64,000 bases of DNA from Oceanospirillum sp048264105 (GTDB taxonomy: Bacteria > Pseudomonadota > Gammaproteobacteria > Pseudomonadales > Halomonadaceae), in assembly GCA_048264105.1 (NCBI GenBank), contig JBLXDJ010000002.1, positions 62,001 to 126,000 on the forward strand, written 5' to 3'. Position numbers and translations under genes: made by a program. Every line of letters begins with the position of its first letter. Position 1 is the stretch's first letter. This document shows, in pieces, positions 24,671-33,570 of the stretch. A model generated the notes under the pieces. It ran no database searches, had not been told where the DNA came from, and worked only from the letters and a program-made list of their open reading frames with translations.

Positions 24671-25951
24671 TTATGAGCTGCGCTTTTTCTTGCCCTTCTT
24701 CACTTCTTTACAGCGTACTTTCTGTACGAAGTTGCCGCTGATCTCCAGTGTTTCCAGCTGGTAGGGGCCGAAACTCATACAGACCGGTGCTTCCGGAATC
24801 GCTTCCAGATGCTCAATAATCAGACCGTTCATGGTTTTCGGGCCATCAACCGGCAGTGCCCAGTCCAGGGTTTTGTTGATGTCGCGAATGCTGGCTGCGC
24901 CGTCGACTTCAAAATTGCCGTTACCATCCGGTTTGATCTCGTCATTGTGACCGCTCATCGGTGAGGTGAAGTCACCGACAATCTCTTCCAGAATATCTTC
25001 CAGTGTCACAATACCCAGCACATCACCGTATTCGTCCACCACAATACCGATACGGCGCTTCAGGCGCTGGAAGTTCAGCAGCTGAGTCTGCAGCGGCGTG
25101 GTTTCCGGAATAAAGTAAGGCTCGCGGGCTTCCGCCAGCAGATCCTCTTTGGTCGGCATCTGGCGGGCCATAAAGCGGGAAGCATTACGCATGTGCAGAA
25201 TGCCCAGCACATTGTTCACGTCACCTTTGTAGAGAATCAGGCGGGTGTGCTCGCAGTTCTGCAGTTGCTCAATAATGGACTCAATCGGGTCATCCAGATT
25301 GATACCCTGAATCTCATGGCGTGGAATCATAATATCGTCGACGGTCATCGATTCCAGATCCAGAATGCTCAGCAGCATGGTCTTGTGTCGGCGGGGAATC
25401 ATCGCCCCGGCTTCCAGTACTACGGTTCGCAGCTCTTCCGGAGTCAGCTGGTCATTGCTGCTGTCGTTCTGGTTAACACCCATGACTTTCAGCAGGCCGT
25501 TGGTAATGGAGTTCACCATAAAGACCAGCGGGTACATCAGTTTCAGTAACGGGGTCAGAAGCAGAGATGCAGGGTATGCCACGCGCTCAGGGTGAAGTGC
25601 CGCCAGCGTTTTCGGGGTAACCTCAGCAAAAATCAGAATAACCAGCGTCAGCAGGGCCGTGGCGATGGCGATACCGGCATCGCCGTACAGGCGAACGGCA
25701 ATAACCGTGGCGATAGCGGATGCGAGAATATTAACGAAGTTGTTACCGATCAGGATAACGCCAATCAGGCGATCCGGGCGTTCCAGCAAGCGGCTGACGC
25801 GAAGTGCGCCCTTGTCGCGATTTTTCGCTTTGTGACTCAGGCGGTAACGGTTGAGCGACATCATGCCGGTTTCAGAGCTGGAGAAAAAACCGGAGCAGAT
25901 AATCAGAAAAGTCAAAAGTCCGAATAATATGCCAAGGGGGGTGTCGTTCAA
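24671..25951 (-). CDS. CNNM/CorC-type membrane protein (HlyC/CorC family, YfjD-like)
   Basis: 426 residues. An N-terminal DUF21/CNNM membrane domain with four helices ('FFSSSETGMMSLNRYRL', 'VILIGNNFVNILASAIATVIAV') is followed by a CBS pair at ~205-330 ('DDIMIPRHEIQGINLDD', 'GIVVDEYGDVLGIVTLEDILEEIVGDF') and a C-terminal CorC_HlyC transporter-associated domain. The family is linked to Mg2+/Co2+ efflux. The start appears to be TTG: the first internal Met would cut into the first membrane helix. The tail is basic (KKGKKKRSS). 233 bases separate it from ypjD. Confidence 0.88.
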   Translation of the reverse strand: MNDTPLGILFGLLTFLIICSGFFSSSETGMMSLNRYRLSHKAKNRDKGALRVSRLLERPDRLIGVILIGNNFVNILASAIATVIAVRLYGDAGIAIATALLTLVILIFAEVTPKTLAALHPERVAYPASLLLTPLLKLMYPLVFMVNSITNGLLKVMGVNQNDSSNDQLTPEELRTVVLEAGAMIPRRHKTMLLSILDLESMTVDDIMIPRHEIQGINLDDPIESIIEQLQNCEHTRLILYKGDVNNVLGILHMRNASRFMARQMPTKEDLLAEAREPYFIPETTPLQTQLLNFQRLKRRIGIVVDEYGDVLGIVTLEDILEEIVGDFTSPMSGHNDEIKPDGNGNFEVDGAASIRDINKTLDWALPVDGPKTMNGLIIEHLEAIPEAPVCMSFGPYQLETLEISGNFVQKVRCKEVKKGKKKRSS

Positions 25952-26184
25952 GAGATCAGGTATCCTGCATTAATTAAAAAAAAGCCAAGTTAACCGGGCT
26001 GCATTGCAGCGAAATGGCCCTTCTGGGTCCTGTTGACGGTCAAGTTGACGCTTGGTGGCAGCGGAAACTGCTTCTTCTTATTTTTTACAGGTTTTTTTAA
26101 AACCTGCTTCTGCTTTTATGTTTTCTGCAAAGCCCTGTCAAGCTGGTCGCCGGACGGGCTCTGCTTAGTTTCTGATAGTTCGGG
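25952..26184. other. Gap between ypjD and the CNNM gene
   Basis: It contains two imperfect hairpins (26088-26106, AGGTTTTTTTAAAACCT type; and about 26131-26161, AGCCC...GGGCT), neither with a convincing U-tract on the minus strand. Possibly a weak ypjD terminator. Confidence 0.3.
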
Positions 26185-26979
26185 TTAGTTCAGCAAAACT
26201 TCAAGGGCAACCTTGCTGCCAAAATAACCCAGAATCAGAAGTGTCGCACCGCCCAGTGTCCAGCGAACGGCGGTCATGCCTCGCCAGCCCAGCCAGCGAT
26301 GTCCTGCCAGCAAAATCGCAAACACCAACCAGGCCATAAGCGTCAGTACGGTTTTATGAGCCAGATGCTGGGCGAACAGGTTCTCAATAAAGATAAAACC
26401 ACTGCCTATGGCGATAGTCAGAGCCAGTACGCCACTGCAGATCAGTTCAAACAGCAGGCGTTCCATCGTTTGCAGCGGTGGCAGTACCTGAATAATGCCA
26501 CGGGTATGTTTGTGCTTCAGCTGATAGTTCTGCATCGATACCAGTAGCGCCTGACAGGCTGCGATGATGATCAGGCTGTAAGCCACCAGAGAGGTCAGAA
26601 TGTGCAGGGTTAGTCCCGGTGCCAGTCCGTTGCTCGGCGTTGAAACCGGCCCCCAGATGGCAAAAATAAGAGCCAGCATCGACATGGGAAATACGCCGAT
26701 TCCCAGGTTAAGAACAGGTTTTTTGATACTGCTGATCAGCAGCATCAGGCTGATGGTGAAGGTAGCCAGCAGCCCCATTTCCGTCAGACCAAGGTGAATA
26801 CCGTCATACTGAAAAATAGCCAGCCAGACACTGAGGCCGTGGTTTAAAACAGCAGCACTGCCCAGAAGGCGAATCAGAGGTGGTCGGTTTGGCGCTTTGC
26901 GTTGCAAAGCCAGCAGCTGGTATGTGGCTGCAGCACAATAGAAAACGATGGCGATCAGAGCTAGCGCGATAGCATCCAT
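26185..26979 (-). CDS. ypjD: Inner membrane protein YpjD (CcsA/HemX-like cytochrome assembly family)
   Basis: 264 residues with eight or so membrane helices. It matches the gammaproteobacterial YpjD that sits divergently beside ffh: 'LNHGLSVWLAIFQYDGIHLGLTEMGLLATFTISLMLL', 'LHILTSLVAYSLIIIAACQALLVSMQNYQLKHK', 'LPPLQTMERLLFELICSGVLALTIAIGSGFIF' and 'HKTVLTLMAWLVFAILLAGHRWLGWRG'. The conserved His residues resemble heme-handling CcsA proteins; its precise role is unsettled. Confidence 0.88.
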   Translation of the reverse strand: MDAIALALIAIVFYCAAATYQLLALQRKAPNRPPLIRLLGSAAVLNHGLSVWLAIFQYDGIHLGLTEMGLLATFTISLMLLISSIKKPVLNLGIGVFPMSMLALIFAIWGPVSTPSNGLAPGLTLHILTSLVAYSLIIIAACQALLVSMQNYQLKHKHTRGIIQVLPPLQTMERLLFELICSGVLALTIAIGSGFIFIENLFAQHLAHKTVLTLMAWLVFAILLAGHRWLGWRGMTAVRWTLGGATLLILGYFGSKVALEVLLN

Positions 26980-27349
26980 ATCTGTCAGTTATCCCGTAAA
27001 AAATACAGCAGGTGGGTTACGCAAATATTACTGGCCTGCCTGAAATCAGGATCAGGACGAGCCTGATAAAAAAGAGATGCAATAGTAACTGATTGTGGCT
27101 CTGCCTGCATCATTACCAGACTGCGATAACAGAAAGCCCGGCACTCCGATTCAGCTGGTTTCCACTCCTTAAACAGTGGCGTGTGAGCTGTAATAGGCTT
27201 TAAAGCCTATTTGCCCATAGATGACAGGTGCCCGCACTGGTTATAATGCCCGCAATTATCGGATTTGAACCTGAACTGAGCCGAAGCCAGCGCCCGGTTC
27301 CGGTCAATGTTGAATGTTTTTCTGCTGTTGAAGCAGCGAGGATGTGTGG
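26980..27349. promoter_or_regulatory. ypjD-ffh divergent region
   Basis: 370 bases without a gene. Contains a perfect 20-bp palindrome (27192-27211) and a consensus TATAAT at 27242-27247, about 100 bases before ffh, probably its -10 element; the best -35 upstream (ATGACA at 27220-27225) is spaced only 16 bases. The ypjD promoter must lie near the left end. Confidence 0.5.
27192..27211. repeat. Perfect 20-bp palindrome upstream of the ffh promoter
   Basis: AATAGGCTTTAAAGCCTATT reads identically on both strands. It lies ~30 bases before the TATAAT of ffh and could be an operator; as RNA it would form a short hairpin with a TTTAAA loop. Confidence 0.6.
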
Positions 27350-28735
27350 ATGTTTGAGAATTTAACCGAACGCCTATCGAAAAGCCTGCGTTCCATTACC
27401 GGTCAGGCTCGTCTGACCGAAGACAACATCAAAGATACCCTGCGTGAAGTGCGTAAGGCGCTGCTGGAAGCGGATGTTGCTCTGCCGGTTGTTAAGGCGT
27501 TTATCGAGAAAGTTAAAGAGCGTGCGGTTGGTCAGGAAGTCAGCAAGAGTCTGAGCCCGGGTCAGCAGTTTGTAAAAATTGTTCAGCAGGAACTTGAGCA
27601 GATCATGGGTGAGGCGAATGAATCGCTGAACCTAGCAGCTAATCCTCCGGCTGTGATTCTGATGGCAGGTTTGCAGGGTGCGGGTAAAACCACCTCTGTG
27701 GCTAAACTGGCGCGTTTCCTGAAAGAGCGTGAGAAGAAGAAGGTTCTGGTTGTTTCTGCAGATGTTTATCGTCCTGCGGCGATTAAGCAGCTGGAAACGC
27801 TGGCCGGTGAAGTGGAAGCCGAGTTCTTCCCGAGCTCTACCGATCAGAAGCCTCTGGATATTGCGAACGCGGCCATTGCCCACGCTAAGATTCAGTTCTT
27901 TGATGTGGTGATTGTCGATACCGCAGGTCGTCTGCACGTTGATGACGACATGATGGGCGAGATTAAAGAGCTGCACGCCGGTATCAATCCTGTTGAAACT
28001 CTGTTCGTGGTTGATGCCATGACCGGTCAGGATGCGGCGAATACAGCAAAAGCCTTTGGTGATGCGCTGCCGCTGACCGGTGTGATTCTGACCAAGGCTG
28101 ATGGTGATGCCCGTGGTGGTGCGGCGCTGTCTGTGCGTCACATTACCGGTAAGCCGATTAAGTTTATGGGTATGGGCGAGAAGGTTGATGCCCTTGAGCC
28201 ATTCCACCCGGATCGTGTTGCTTCCCGTATTCTGGGTATGGGCGACATTCTGTCTCTGATCGAAGAAGCAGAGCAGAAGATCGATAAAGAGAAAGCGGAA
28301 AAGCTCGCCAAGAAAGTTAAGAAAGGCAAAGGCTTTGATCTGGAAGATTTCCGTGACCAGATTCAGCAGATGAAAAACATGGGCGGCATGGCCGGCATGA
28401 TGGACAAGCTGCCGGGTATGGGCCAGATCGCTGAAGTGGCGAAAAACGGCGCTGCTGAAAAAGAGATGGGTAAGCTGGAAGCGCTGATCAACTCTATGAC
28501 GCCTCTGGAACGCCAGAAGCCGGATCTGATTTCAGGTTCCCGTAAACGTCGTATCTGTGCCGGTTCCGGCCTGCAGATTCAGGATCTGAATCGTCTGCTG
28601 AAGCAGCACAAGCAGATGCAGAAAATGATGAAAAAGATGAGCGGTAAAGGCGGCATGTCTAAAATGATGCGGGGTCTGGGTGGTATGTTACCGCCGGGTA
28701 TGGGCGGTGGCGGCGGTATGCCTCCGCGTTTCTGA
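27350..28735 (+). CDS. ffh: Signal recognition particle protein Ffh
   Basis: 461 residues: N domain (1-~88), G domain with P-loop 'GLQGAGKTT' (~105), 'DVYRPAAIKQLE', 'VDTAGRLHVD', 'TKADGDARGGAAL', then a Met-rich M domain from ~325 ('QQMKNMGGMAGMMDKLPGMGQ', 'GSRKRRICAGSGLQIQDLNRLLKQ'). It binds 4.5S RNA and signal sequences and delivers nascent membrane proteins to FtsY. A GTG two codons earlier (27344) is possible, but the ATG at 27350 fits the family start (MFENLTERLS) and the GAGGA spacing. The C-terminus ends in a Gly/Met/Pro-rich stretch a little longer than in E. coli. Confidence 0.98.
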   Translation: MFENLTERLSKSLRSITGQARLTEDNIKDTLREVRKALLEADVALPVVKAFIEKVKERAVGQEVSKSLSPGQQFVKIVQQELEQIMGEANESLNLAANPPAVILMAGLQGAGKTTSVAKLARFLKEREKKKVLVVSADVYRPAAIKQLETLAGEVEAEFFPSSTDQKPLDIANAAIAHAKIQFFDVVIVDTAGRLHVDDDMMGEIKELHAGINPVETLFVVDAMTGQDAANTAKAFGDALPLTGVILTKADGDARGGAALSVRHITGKPIKFMGMGEKVDALEPFHPDRVASRILGMGDILSLIEEAEQKIDKEKAEKLAKKVKKGKGFDLEDFRDQIQQMKNMGGMAGMMDKLPGMGQIAEVAKNGAAEKEMGKLEALINSMTPLERQKPDLISGSRKRRICAGSGLQIQDLNRLLKQHKQMQKMMKKMSGKGGMSKMMRGLGGMLPPGMGGGGGMPPRF

Positions 28736-28782
28736 TCCGGGACAGATGAGAGGCCGGTTTCCATTGGGAAGGCGGTTTGCGT

Positions 28783-28812
28783 TGAAAAGGTTCGCTTTTG
28801 CGGACCTTTTCA
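28783..28812 (+). terminator. Terminator of ffh
   Basis: TGAAAAGGTTCGC / GCGGACCTTTTCA (one wobble) with a TTTT loop, about 50 bases after the ffh stop; the U-tract is inside the 3' arm. Confidence 0.75.
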
Positions 28813-28831
28813 GTATTCGCCAGGTGTTGCT

Positions 28832-29172
28832 TTGAAATTCCCTGGTGAGTTGTATAGTCTTTTGAATCAAGGGGTTAGCTTTGGTTTTCCCTTGGTTTGA
28901 TGTTGCTGATACGGTGTTTTTACACGCTTATTAGCAGAAAAAGGTGCTTCAGACTTGCGTTTAGGCTGTGTAAGCCTACAATAGCGCGCACATTTTCAGA
29001 CTGACATTTCTGCTCAACCGCGATGAAAATTGCGGTTGCGGTGGAATATTGTGCTTTTATGGTTCCAAAAGCCGGTGTTTTCCCTTAGAATATGCCGCCT
29101 TTCGGGCCGAAAGGCCGTGAATGAAAGTCTGTAGCGAAATTTTGAGAACTCCGAACATAGGATAAAAAGGCA
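28832..29172 (+). promoter_or_regulatory. rpsP operon promoter and leader
   Basis: A candidate promoter, TTGCGT (28955-28960), 16 bases, TACAAT (28977-28982), lies ~190 bases before rpsP. A second possibility upstream is TTGAAA / TATAGT (28832-28858) with short spacing. The leader contains a hairpin CCTTTC / GAAAGG (29098-29114). The remaining sequence has no coding signal. Confidence 0.5.
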
Positions 29173-29415
29173 ATGGTAACCATTCGTCTTGCTCGCGGTG
29201 GCTCTAAGAAGCGCCCGTTCTATCATTTGACTGTAACTAACTCTCGTAGCGCCCGTAACGGTCGTTTCATCGAGCGTGTTGGTTTCTTTAACCCACTGGC
29301 TAAAGGCCAGGAAGAGCGTCTGCGCGTTGATCTTGAGCGTGTAGAATACTGGACTGGTCAGGGTGCAACTCTGTCTGATCGTGTTGCTCAGCTGCTGAAA
29401 GATGCTGCTAAGTAA
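29173..29415 (+). CDS. rpsP: 30S ribosomal protein bS16
   Basis: 80 residues, standard length: 'MVTIRLARGGSKKRPFYHLTVTNSRSARNGRFIERVGFFNPLA' is diagnostic. Assembly protein of the small subunit. First gene of the classical rpsP-rimM-trmD-rplS operon. Confidence 0.99.
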   Translation: MVTIRLARGGSKKRPFYHLTVTNSRSARNGRFIERVGFFNPLAKGQEERLRVDLERVEYWTGQGATLSDRVAQLLKDAAK

Positions 29416-29558
29416 TCACTGCTTCCTTTAACCCGTAATGGTTAAAGAGAGTAGAGCGGAACCAGTATGACCGCTTTTGTGGTTGTAGTTTAAAAAGTTG
29501 ATACGAATCGCAGTTGTCTGTTGGTTCGAGTCGATTGAAGAGAGAATAAGTCAGGCTT

Positions 29559-30089
29559 ATGTCAGATCCAGAAGATTTTGTAGTCCTAGGTAGAATTACA
29601 AGTCCTTTTGGTATTCAGGGCTGGGTTAAGGTTTATTCTTTTACCGACCCTATGGACGGTATTTTTCAGCACAAAAAATGGTCTTTGTGGAAAGATGACA
29701 AGCCGCTTGGTGAGTTTGACGTCGCAAAGGGCAAAAAGCATGGCAAGGGTTTAGTTGCCCGCCTTAAAGTCGTTACGGATCGTAATGGTGCTGAGGAGCT
29801 GTGTGGTTGCGAGATTCGCATGTCGAAAGACTCGCTGCCTGAGCTGGAAGAAGGTGATTACTATTGGCACCAGTTAGAGGGGCTGACGGTATTCACAACC
29901 GAAAATGTTAATTTGGGTTCGGTAGACTACCTGCTGGAAACCGGTGCTAATGATGTGCTGGTGGTAAAAGCGACACCGGAAAGTGTTGATGACGCTGAGC
30001 GTCTGATTCCTTATCTGGTGGATAAGGTAGTCAAAGAGGTCAATCTCAGCGACGGCACTATGCTTGTTGACTGGGATCCTGACTTCTAG
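29559..30089 (+). CDS. rimM: Ribosome maturation factor RimM
   Basis: 176 residues. N-terminal RimM domain ('VVLGRITSPFGIQGWVKVYSFTDP') and C-terminal PRC-barrel ('DYYWHQLEGLTVFTTENVNLGSVDYLLETGANDVLVV', 'LIPYLVDKVVKEVNL', 'MLVDWDPDF'). It binds uS19 and assists 30S head maturation. It is 143 bases after rpsP, a common wide spacing in this operon. Confidence 0.98.
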   Translation: MSDPEDFVVLGRITSPFGIQGWVKVYSFTDPMDGIFQHKKWSLWKDDKPLGEFDVAKGKKHGKGLVARLKVVTDRNGAEELCGCEIRMSKDSLPELEEGDYYWHQLEGLTVFTTENVNLGSVDYLLETGANDVLVVKATPESVDDAERLIPYLVDKVVKEVNLSDGTMLVDWDPDF

Positions 30090-30133
30090 TCGGTTTTAGT
30101 AATGGAATCGGCTTTTATTAAAGAGATTAAACT

Positions 30134-30880
30134 GTGTGGTTAGGCGTTGTATCCCTGTTTCCGGGGATGTTTGATGCGGTCACCGAATATGGTGTCACCG
30201 GGCGGGCAGTTAAGAAAGAGCTGTTGTCGCTTGAATTCTGGAATCCTCGTGATTTCGCAACAGATAAACACCGCACAGTAGATGATCGTCCCTATGGTGG
30301 CGGTCCTGGCATGCTGATGAAAGTTCAGCCTTTGCGCGATGCTATTTTAGCCGCCAAGGAAAAAGCCGGGCCTGATGCCAAGGTGATCTACATGTCTCCC
30401 CAAGGACGTCCCCTCGATCAGGAAGGTGTACGTGAGCTGTCTCAGCGCGACCGCATAGTTATTGTTGCAGGTCGTTATGAAGGCATCGACGAGCGCGTGG
30501 TGGAGACATTAATAGATGAAGAGTGGTCAATCGGTGATTACGTTCTGAGCGGTGGTGAACTAGCTGCTTTGACCCTCATCGATTCAGTATCACGTTTGGT
30601 TCCCGGAGTTCTCGGGCACGAAGCTTCTGCTGAAGAAGATTCGTTCTCCGATGGCTTGCTGGATTGCCCGCACTATACAAGACCTGAACAGGTTGATGAT
30701 CTTGAAGTGCCGGACGTTCTGTTAAGCGGGAATCATGAAGCCATTCGTCGGTGGCGTCTTCAGCAATCTCTGGGCCGAACCTGGTTAAGGCGGCCGGACT
30801 TGCTGGAAAAGGTCGACCTGGACGATGAGCGCCAGGCATTGTTGGAAGAATTCATCCGCAATCATGACGGTTCGCGCTAA
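30134..30880 (+). CDS. trmD: tRNA (guanine(37)-N1)-methyltransferase
   Basis: 248 residues, SPOUT-class knotted methyltransferase: 'VVSLFPGMFDAVTEYGVTGRA', 'DDRPYGGGPGMLMKVQPL', 'IVVAGRYEGIDERV' (written IVIVAGRYEGIDERV in this protein) and 'WSIGDYVLSGGELAALTLIDSVSRLVPGVLG'. It makes m1G37, preventing frameshifts. GTG start at 30134 (no in-frame ATG nearby). Lies 44 bases after rimM. Confidence 0.98.
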   Translation: MWLGVVSLFPGMFDAVTEYGVTGRAVKKELLSLEFWNPRDFATDKHRTVDDRPYGGGPGMLMKVQPLRDAILAAKEKAGPDAKVIYMSPQGRPLDQEGVRELSQRDRIVIVAGRYEGIDERVVETLIDEEWSIGDYVLSGGELAALTLIDSVSRLVPGVLGHEASAEEDSFSDGLLDCPHYTRPEQVDDLEVPDVLLSGNHEAIRRWRLQQSLGRTWLRRPDLLEKVDLDDERQALLEEFIRNHDGSR

Positions 30881-30917
30881 TGCGCAAGTCGAGCGGCTTA
30901 AATCTAGGAGCGAGCTA

Positions 30918-31274
30918 ATGAGCAGCAAAAATACAGTAATTCAGGCTCTTGAAGCCGAACAAATGAGCAAAGAAGTTCCTGCGTTTGCACCAGGTGACAC
31001 TGTTGTTGTTCAGGTAAAAGTTAAAGAAGGTACTCGTGAGCGTCTGCAGGCGTTCGAAGGCGTTGTACTGGGTAAGCGTAACCGCGGTCTGAACTCTGCG
31101 TTTACTGTACGTAAAATCTCCCACGGTGTTGGTGTTGAGCGTACTTTCCAGGTTTACAGCCCACTGGTAGACAGCATCTCTGTTAAGCGTCGTGGTGACG
31201 TTCGTCAGGCGAAACTGTACTACTTGCGTGAACTGAGCGGTAAAGCTGCACGTATTAAAGAAAAGCTGTCCTGA
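30918..31274 (+). CDS. rplS: 50S ribosomal protein bL19
   Basis: 118 residues: 'PAFAPGDTVVVQVKVKEGTRERLQAFEGVVLGKRNRGLNSAFTVRKISHGVGVERTFQVYSP' and 'VKRRGDVRQAKLYYLRELSGKAARIKEKL'. It sits at the 30S/50S interface. The start at 30918 follows a GGAGCGAG ribosome-binding sequence; the open extension back to 30825 overlaps trmD and is not coding. Last gene of the operon. Confidence 0.99.
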   Translation: MSSKNTVIQALEAEQMSKEVPAFAPGDTVVVQVKVKEGTRERLQAFEGVVLGKRNRGLNSAFTVRKISHGVGVERTFQVYSPLVDSISVKRRGDVRQAKLYYLRELSGKAARIKEKLS

Positions 31275-31300
31275 TTCGCTAAGATCAGTTCGACTTGCTG

Positions 31301-31337
31301 AAAAAACGGGTAACCTTTCGGGGTTGCCCGTTTTTTT
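31301..31337 (+). terminator. Terminator of the rpsP-rplS operon
   Basis: AAAAAACGGGTAACC / GGTTGCCCGTTTTTTT (one wobble), 27 bases after the rplS stop. Confidence 0.93.
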
Positions 31338-31378
31338 ATGTCTGATGTTTATGTGGTTGTGGATCAGAGGTGTAAGCC

Positions 31379-32329
31379 GTGAGTATTGAGCCGACATCTG
31401 ATGCGTTGATTCAGGGGTATCTGGATTATCTGATTCTGGAGAAAGGCCTTAGCCGCAATACGCAGTTGGCCTATCGGCGTGATCTTAAGCATCTGGTGTT
31501 GTGGCTGATAGAGCCTGAATGCTTCCTGCGCAAAGAAAGCAGCAAGGGTGCCGTTTGCCCTGAAGCCTTGCTGGTGGAGCTGGATACTGAGCAGTTAAGC
31601 CGGTTTCGGGAGGATTGCGATAAAGCGGGACTGGATAAGCGTTCTGTCGCCCGGATTATCAGTGCCATCAAAGGCTTTTACTACTGGCTGATGGATGAAG
31701 AGCGGGTCAAGCTGAATCCGGTGAGTCTGCTGCCTAAAGTGAAGGCTGATAAAAAGCTGCCGTCGGTTCTGTCTGAAGAGCAGGTGGAGGCGCTTTTGAA
31801 TCAGCCGGATCGTTCTGATCCTATTCAGGCGCGGGATCGCTGTATGCTGGAGTTGCTGTATGCCACGGGGCTACGGGTGTCCGAGCTGGTGAGTCTGGCC
31901 GCAGGTCAGGTGAGTCTGCAGCAGGGGGTTGTCCGGGTAACAGGTAAGGGGCAGAAGGAGCGGCTGATCCCGTTAGGGGAGATCGCTTTGGATGAACTGA
32001 GCCTGTACTGGCAGGATATCCGGCCTTCTTTGCCGGGGTTTAAGGAGAGCGAGACAGCGCTGTTCCCCAGTCGGAAAGGGGGGGCGATGACACGTCAGGC
32101 GTTCTGGTATCGTATTCACAAGTACGCTGTCGAGGCCGGATTGCCGGAGAGCCTTTCTCCGCATCAGTTACGACATGCTTTTGCTACGCATCTGCTGAAT
32201 CATGGCGCGGATCTGCGGGCAGTTCAGTTATTGCTGGGGCACTCGAGTGTCACCACCACTCAGATCTATACCCATGTGGCGAATCAGCGTCTTAAGCAGC
32301 TTCATAGCCAGCATCACCCCAGAGCCTAG
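31379..32329 (+). CDS. xerD: Tyrosine recombinase XerD
   Basis: 316 residues: an N-terminal SAM-like core-binding domain ('QGYLDYLILEKGLSRNTQLAYRRDLKHL') and the catalytic domain with Arg in 'ATGLRVSELVSL', 'HQLRHAFATHLLNHGADLRAVQLLLGHSS', and the nucleophilic Tyr in 'TTQIYTHV'. It resolves chromosome dimers at dif with XerC and FtsK. About 15-20 residues longer than E. coli XerD owing to an insert near 'CFLRKESSKGAVCPEA'. GTG start at 31379 preceded by AGAGGT. xerD followed by dsbC is the common gammaproteobacterial order. Confidence 0.95.
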   Translation: MSIEPTSDALIQGYLDYLILEKGLSRNTQLAYRRDLKHLVLWLIEPECFLRKESSKGAVCPEALLVELDTEQLSRFREDCDKAGLDKRSVARIISAIKGFYYWLMDEERVKLNPVSLLPKVKADKKLPSVLSEEQVEALLNQPDRSDPIQARDRCMLELLYATGLRVSELVSLAAGQVSLQQGVVRVTGKGQKERLIPLGEIALDELSLYWQDIRPSLPGFKESETALFPSRKGGAMTRQAFWYRIHKYAVEAGLPESLSPHQLRHAFATHLLNHGADLRAVQLLLGHSSVTTTQIYTHVANQRLKQLHSQHHPRA

Positions 32330-32516
32330 TGTTCTTGTGCTGTGTTAGCAGGCAACTTAACCCTTGTGCGGTTGACCTCTTCCGGATCCTGAGTTTTGAT
32401 AGGTCGCCCTATGGAACATTCCACGTTTGATTGGGTCACAGGGAAACACCGTTTAGCTCGTCAGGCCTTGCGGGTCGGATAATGAGCTGCGACTTTTAGG
32501 TTCAGGATATTCAATT

Positions 32517-33278
32517 ATGAAAATATTGCCGCGTCTGCTTCAGGGCAGCCCCTCTGTATTCGTTGCCTTGGTTATGTTGGCAGCCTCTCTATTCTCAGTT
32601 TCTGCTCAGGCGGCAACACCGGAAGAAGTTATTCTGAAGAAGCTGGAGTCGGCTGGCCCCAGTATTCCGGTGGATGAGATCCGGCCATCTCTGATCGAAT
32701 CGATCTATGAGGTTGAGCTGAAAAGTGGCGAGATTCTCTACAGTACTGCGGATGGGGGCTATATCTTTACTGGCGACCTGTATCAGGTGGCTCCTCAGGG
32801 CTTCAAAAATATTACGGAAGAGCGCCGTATGACGGCCCGTGCTGCTGAGATCAGTAATCTGGATGAAAGTCAGATGGTGGTTTTCCCTGCCAAAGGTGAG
32901 CAGAAAGGTCTGGTGACGGTCTTTACCGATATCGATTGTGTCTATTGCCGTAAGCTGCACAAAGAAGTTTCAGAGCTGAATGATCTGGGGATTACCGTAC
33001 GTTATCTTGGCTTCCCCCGTGCTGGTATCGGTTCCGGCTCCTACTATTCAATGGTTTCTGTCTGGTGTTCGGAAAATCAGCAGGATGCTATGACCCGCGC
33101 CAAACTGGGTGAGTCCATTGAAGAGAAACAGTGTGAAAACCCGATTGCTGATCAGTATCGTCTCGGTCAGAAGCTGGGTGTGCAGGGAACTCCGGCTATT
33201 TTCCTTGAGGATGGCCGCCTGCTTCCGGGGTATATGCCCGCCAAGCGTCTTGCCACGGCTTTAGGCCTGACCCTATAG
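32517..33278 (+). CDS. dsbC: Thiol:disulfide interchange protein DsbC
   Basis: 253 residues: signal peptide to about residue 32 (...SVSAQAA), N-terminal dimerisation domain (~33-95), and a thioredoxin-fold domain with active-site Cys141-Val-Tyr-Cys144 in 'FTDIDCVYCRKLH'. The cis-Pro loop is 'GVQGTPAIF'. It isomerises wrong disulphides in the periplasm and is kept reduced by DsbD. The second Cys pair ('VWCSEN...EKQCENP') is also conserved. 187 bases lie between xerD and this gene. Confidence 0.96.
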   Translation: MKILPRLLQGSPSVFVALVMLAASLFSVSAQAATPEEVILKKLESAGPSIPVDEIRPSLIESIYEVELKSGEILYSTADGGYIFTGDLYQVAPQGFKNITEERRMTARAAEISNLDESQMVVFPAKGEQKGLVTVFTDIDCVYCRKLHKEVSELNDLGITVRYLGFPRAGIGSGSYYSMVSVWCSENQQDAMTRAKLGESIEEKQCENPIADQYRLGQKLGVQGTPAIFLEDGRLLPGYMPAKRLATALGLTL

Positions 33279-33300
33279 GCTTTCAGTCTGATTTATAAGC

Positions 33301-33331
33301 AACGCCCCGAACCTTGTTTTCGGGGCGTTTT
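33301..33331 (+). terminator. Terminator after dsbC
   Basis: AACGCCCCGAA / TTCGGGGCGTT, 11 bp, 7-base loop, short T-run, 22 bases after the dsbC stop. The remaining ~240 bases before hom show no gene and presumably hold the hom promoter. Confidence 0.85.
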
Positions 33332-33570
33332 GCGTTCTGGCTGTCTAATGCCGGTAAACCTGAGCTGGCGAATGGCCAATAACCCTGAAAATTGCTTTAT
33401 CTATGGTCTGACTTGGTTTTTATCGGAAGGAAAAAACGATAAGATGTGGAGTTCTATGGCGGCAGCTTAGACTGCAGACACCTGAGGTAAAATCGGGTTT
33501 TCGCCAAAAAAGAATATGCTGAAACAGGCATACCAGTCGTTTATGCAAGAACAGGTAAGAGGGTATCGTA

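Noticed and set aside
31379..32516. Search for a dif-like or attachment site near xerD
   Set aside because: xerD is a housekeeping recombinase; no pair of XerC/XerD half-sites or integrase-type attachment repeat was seen.
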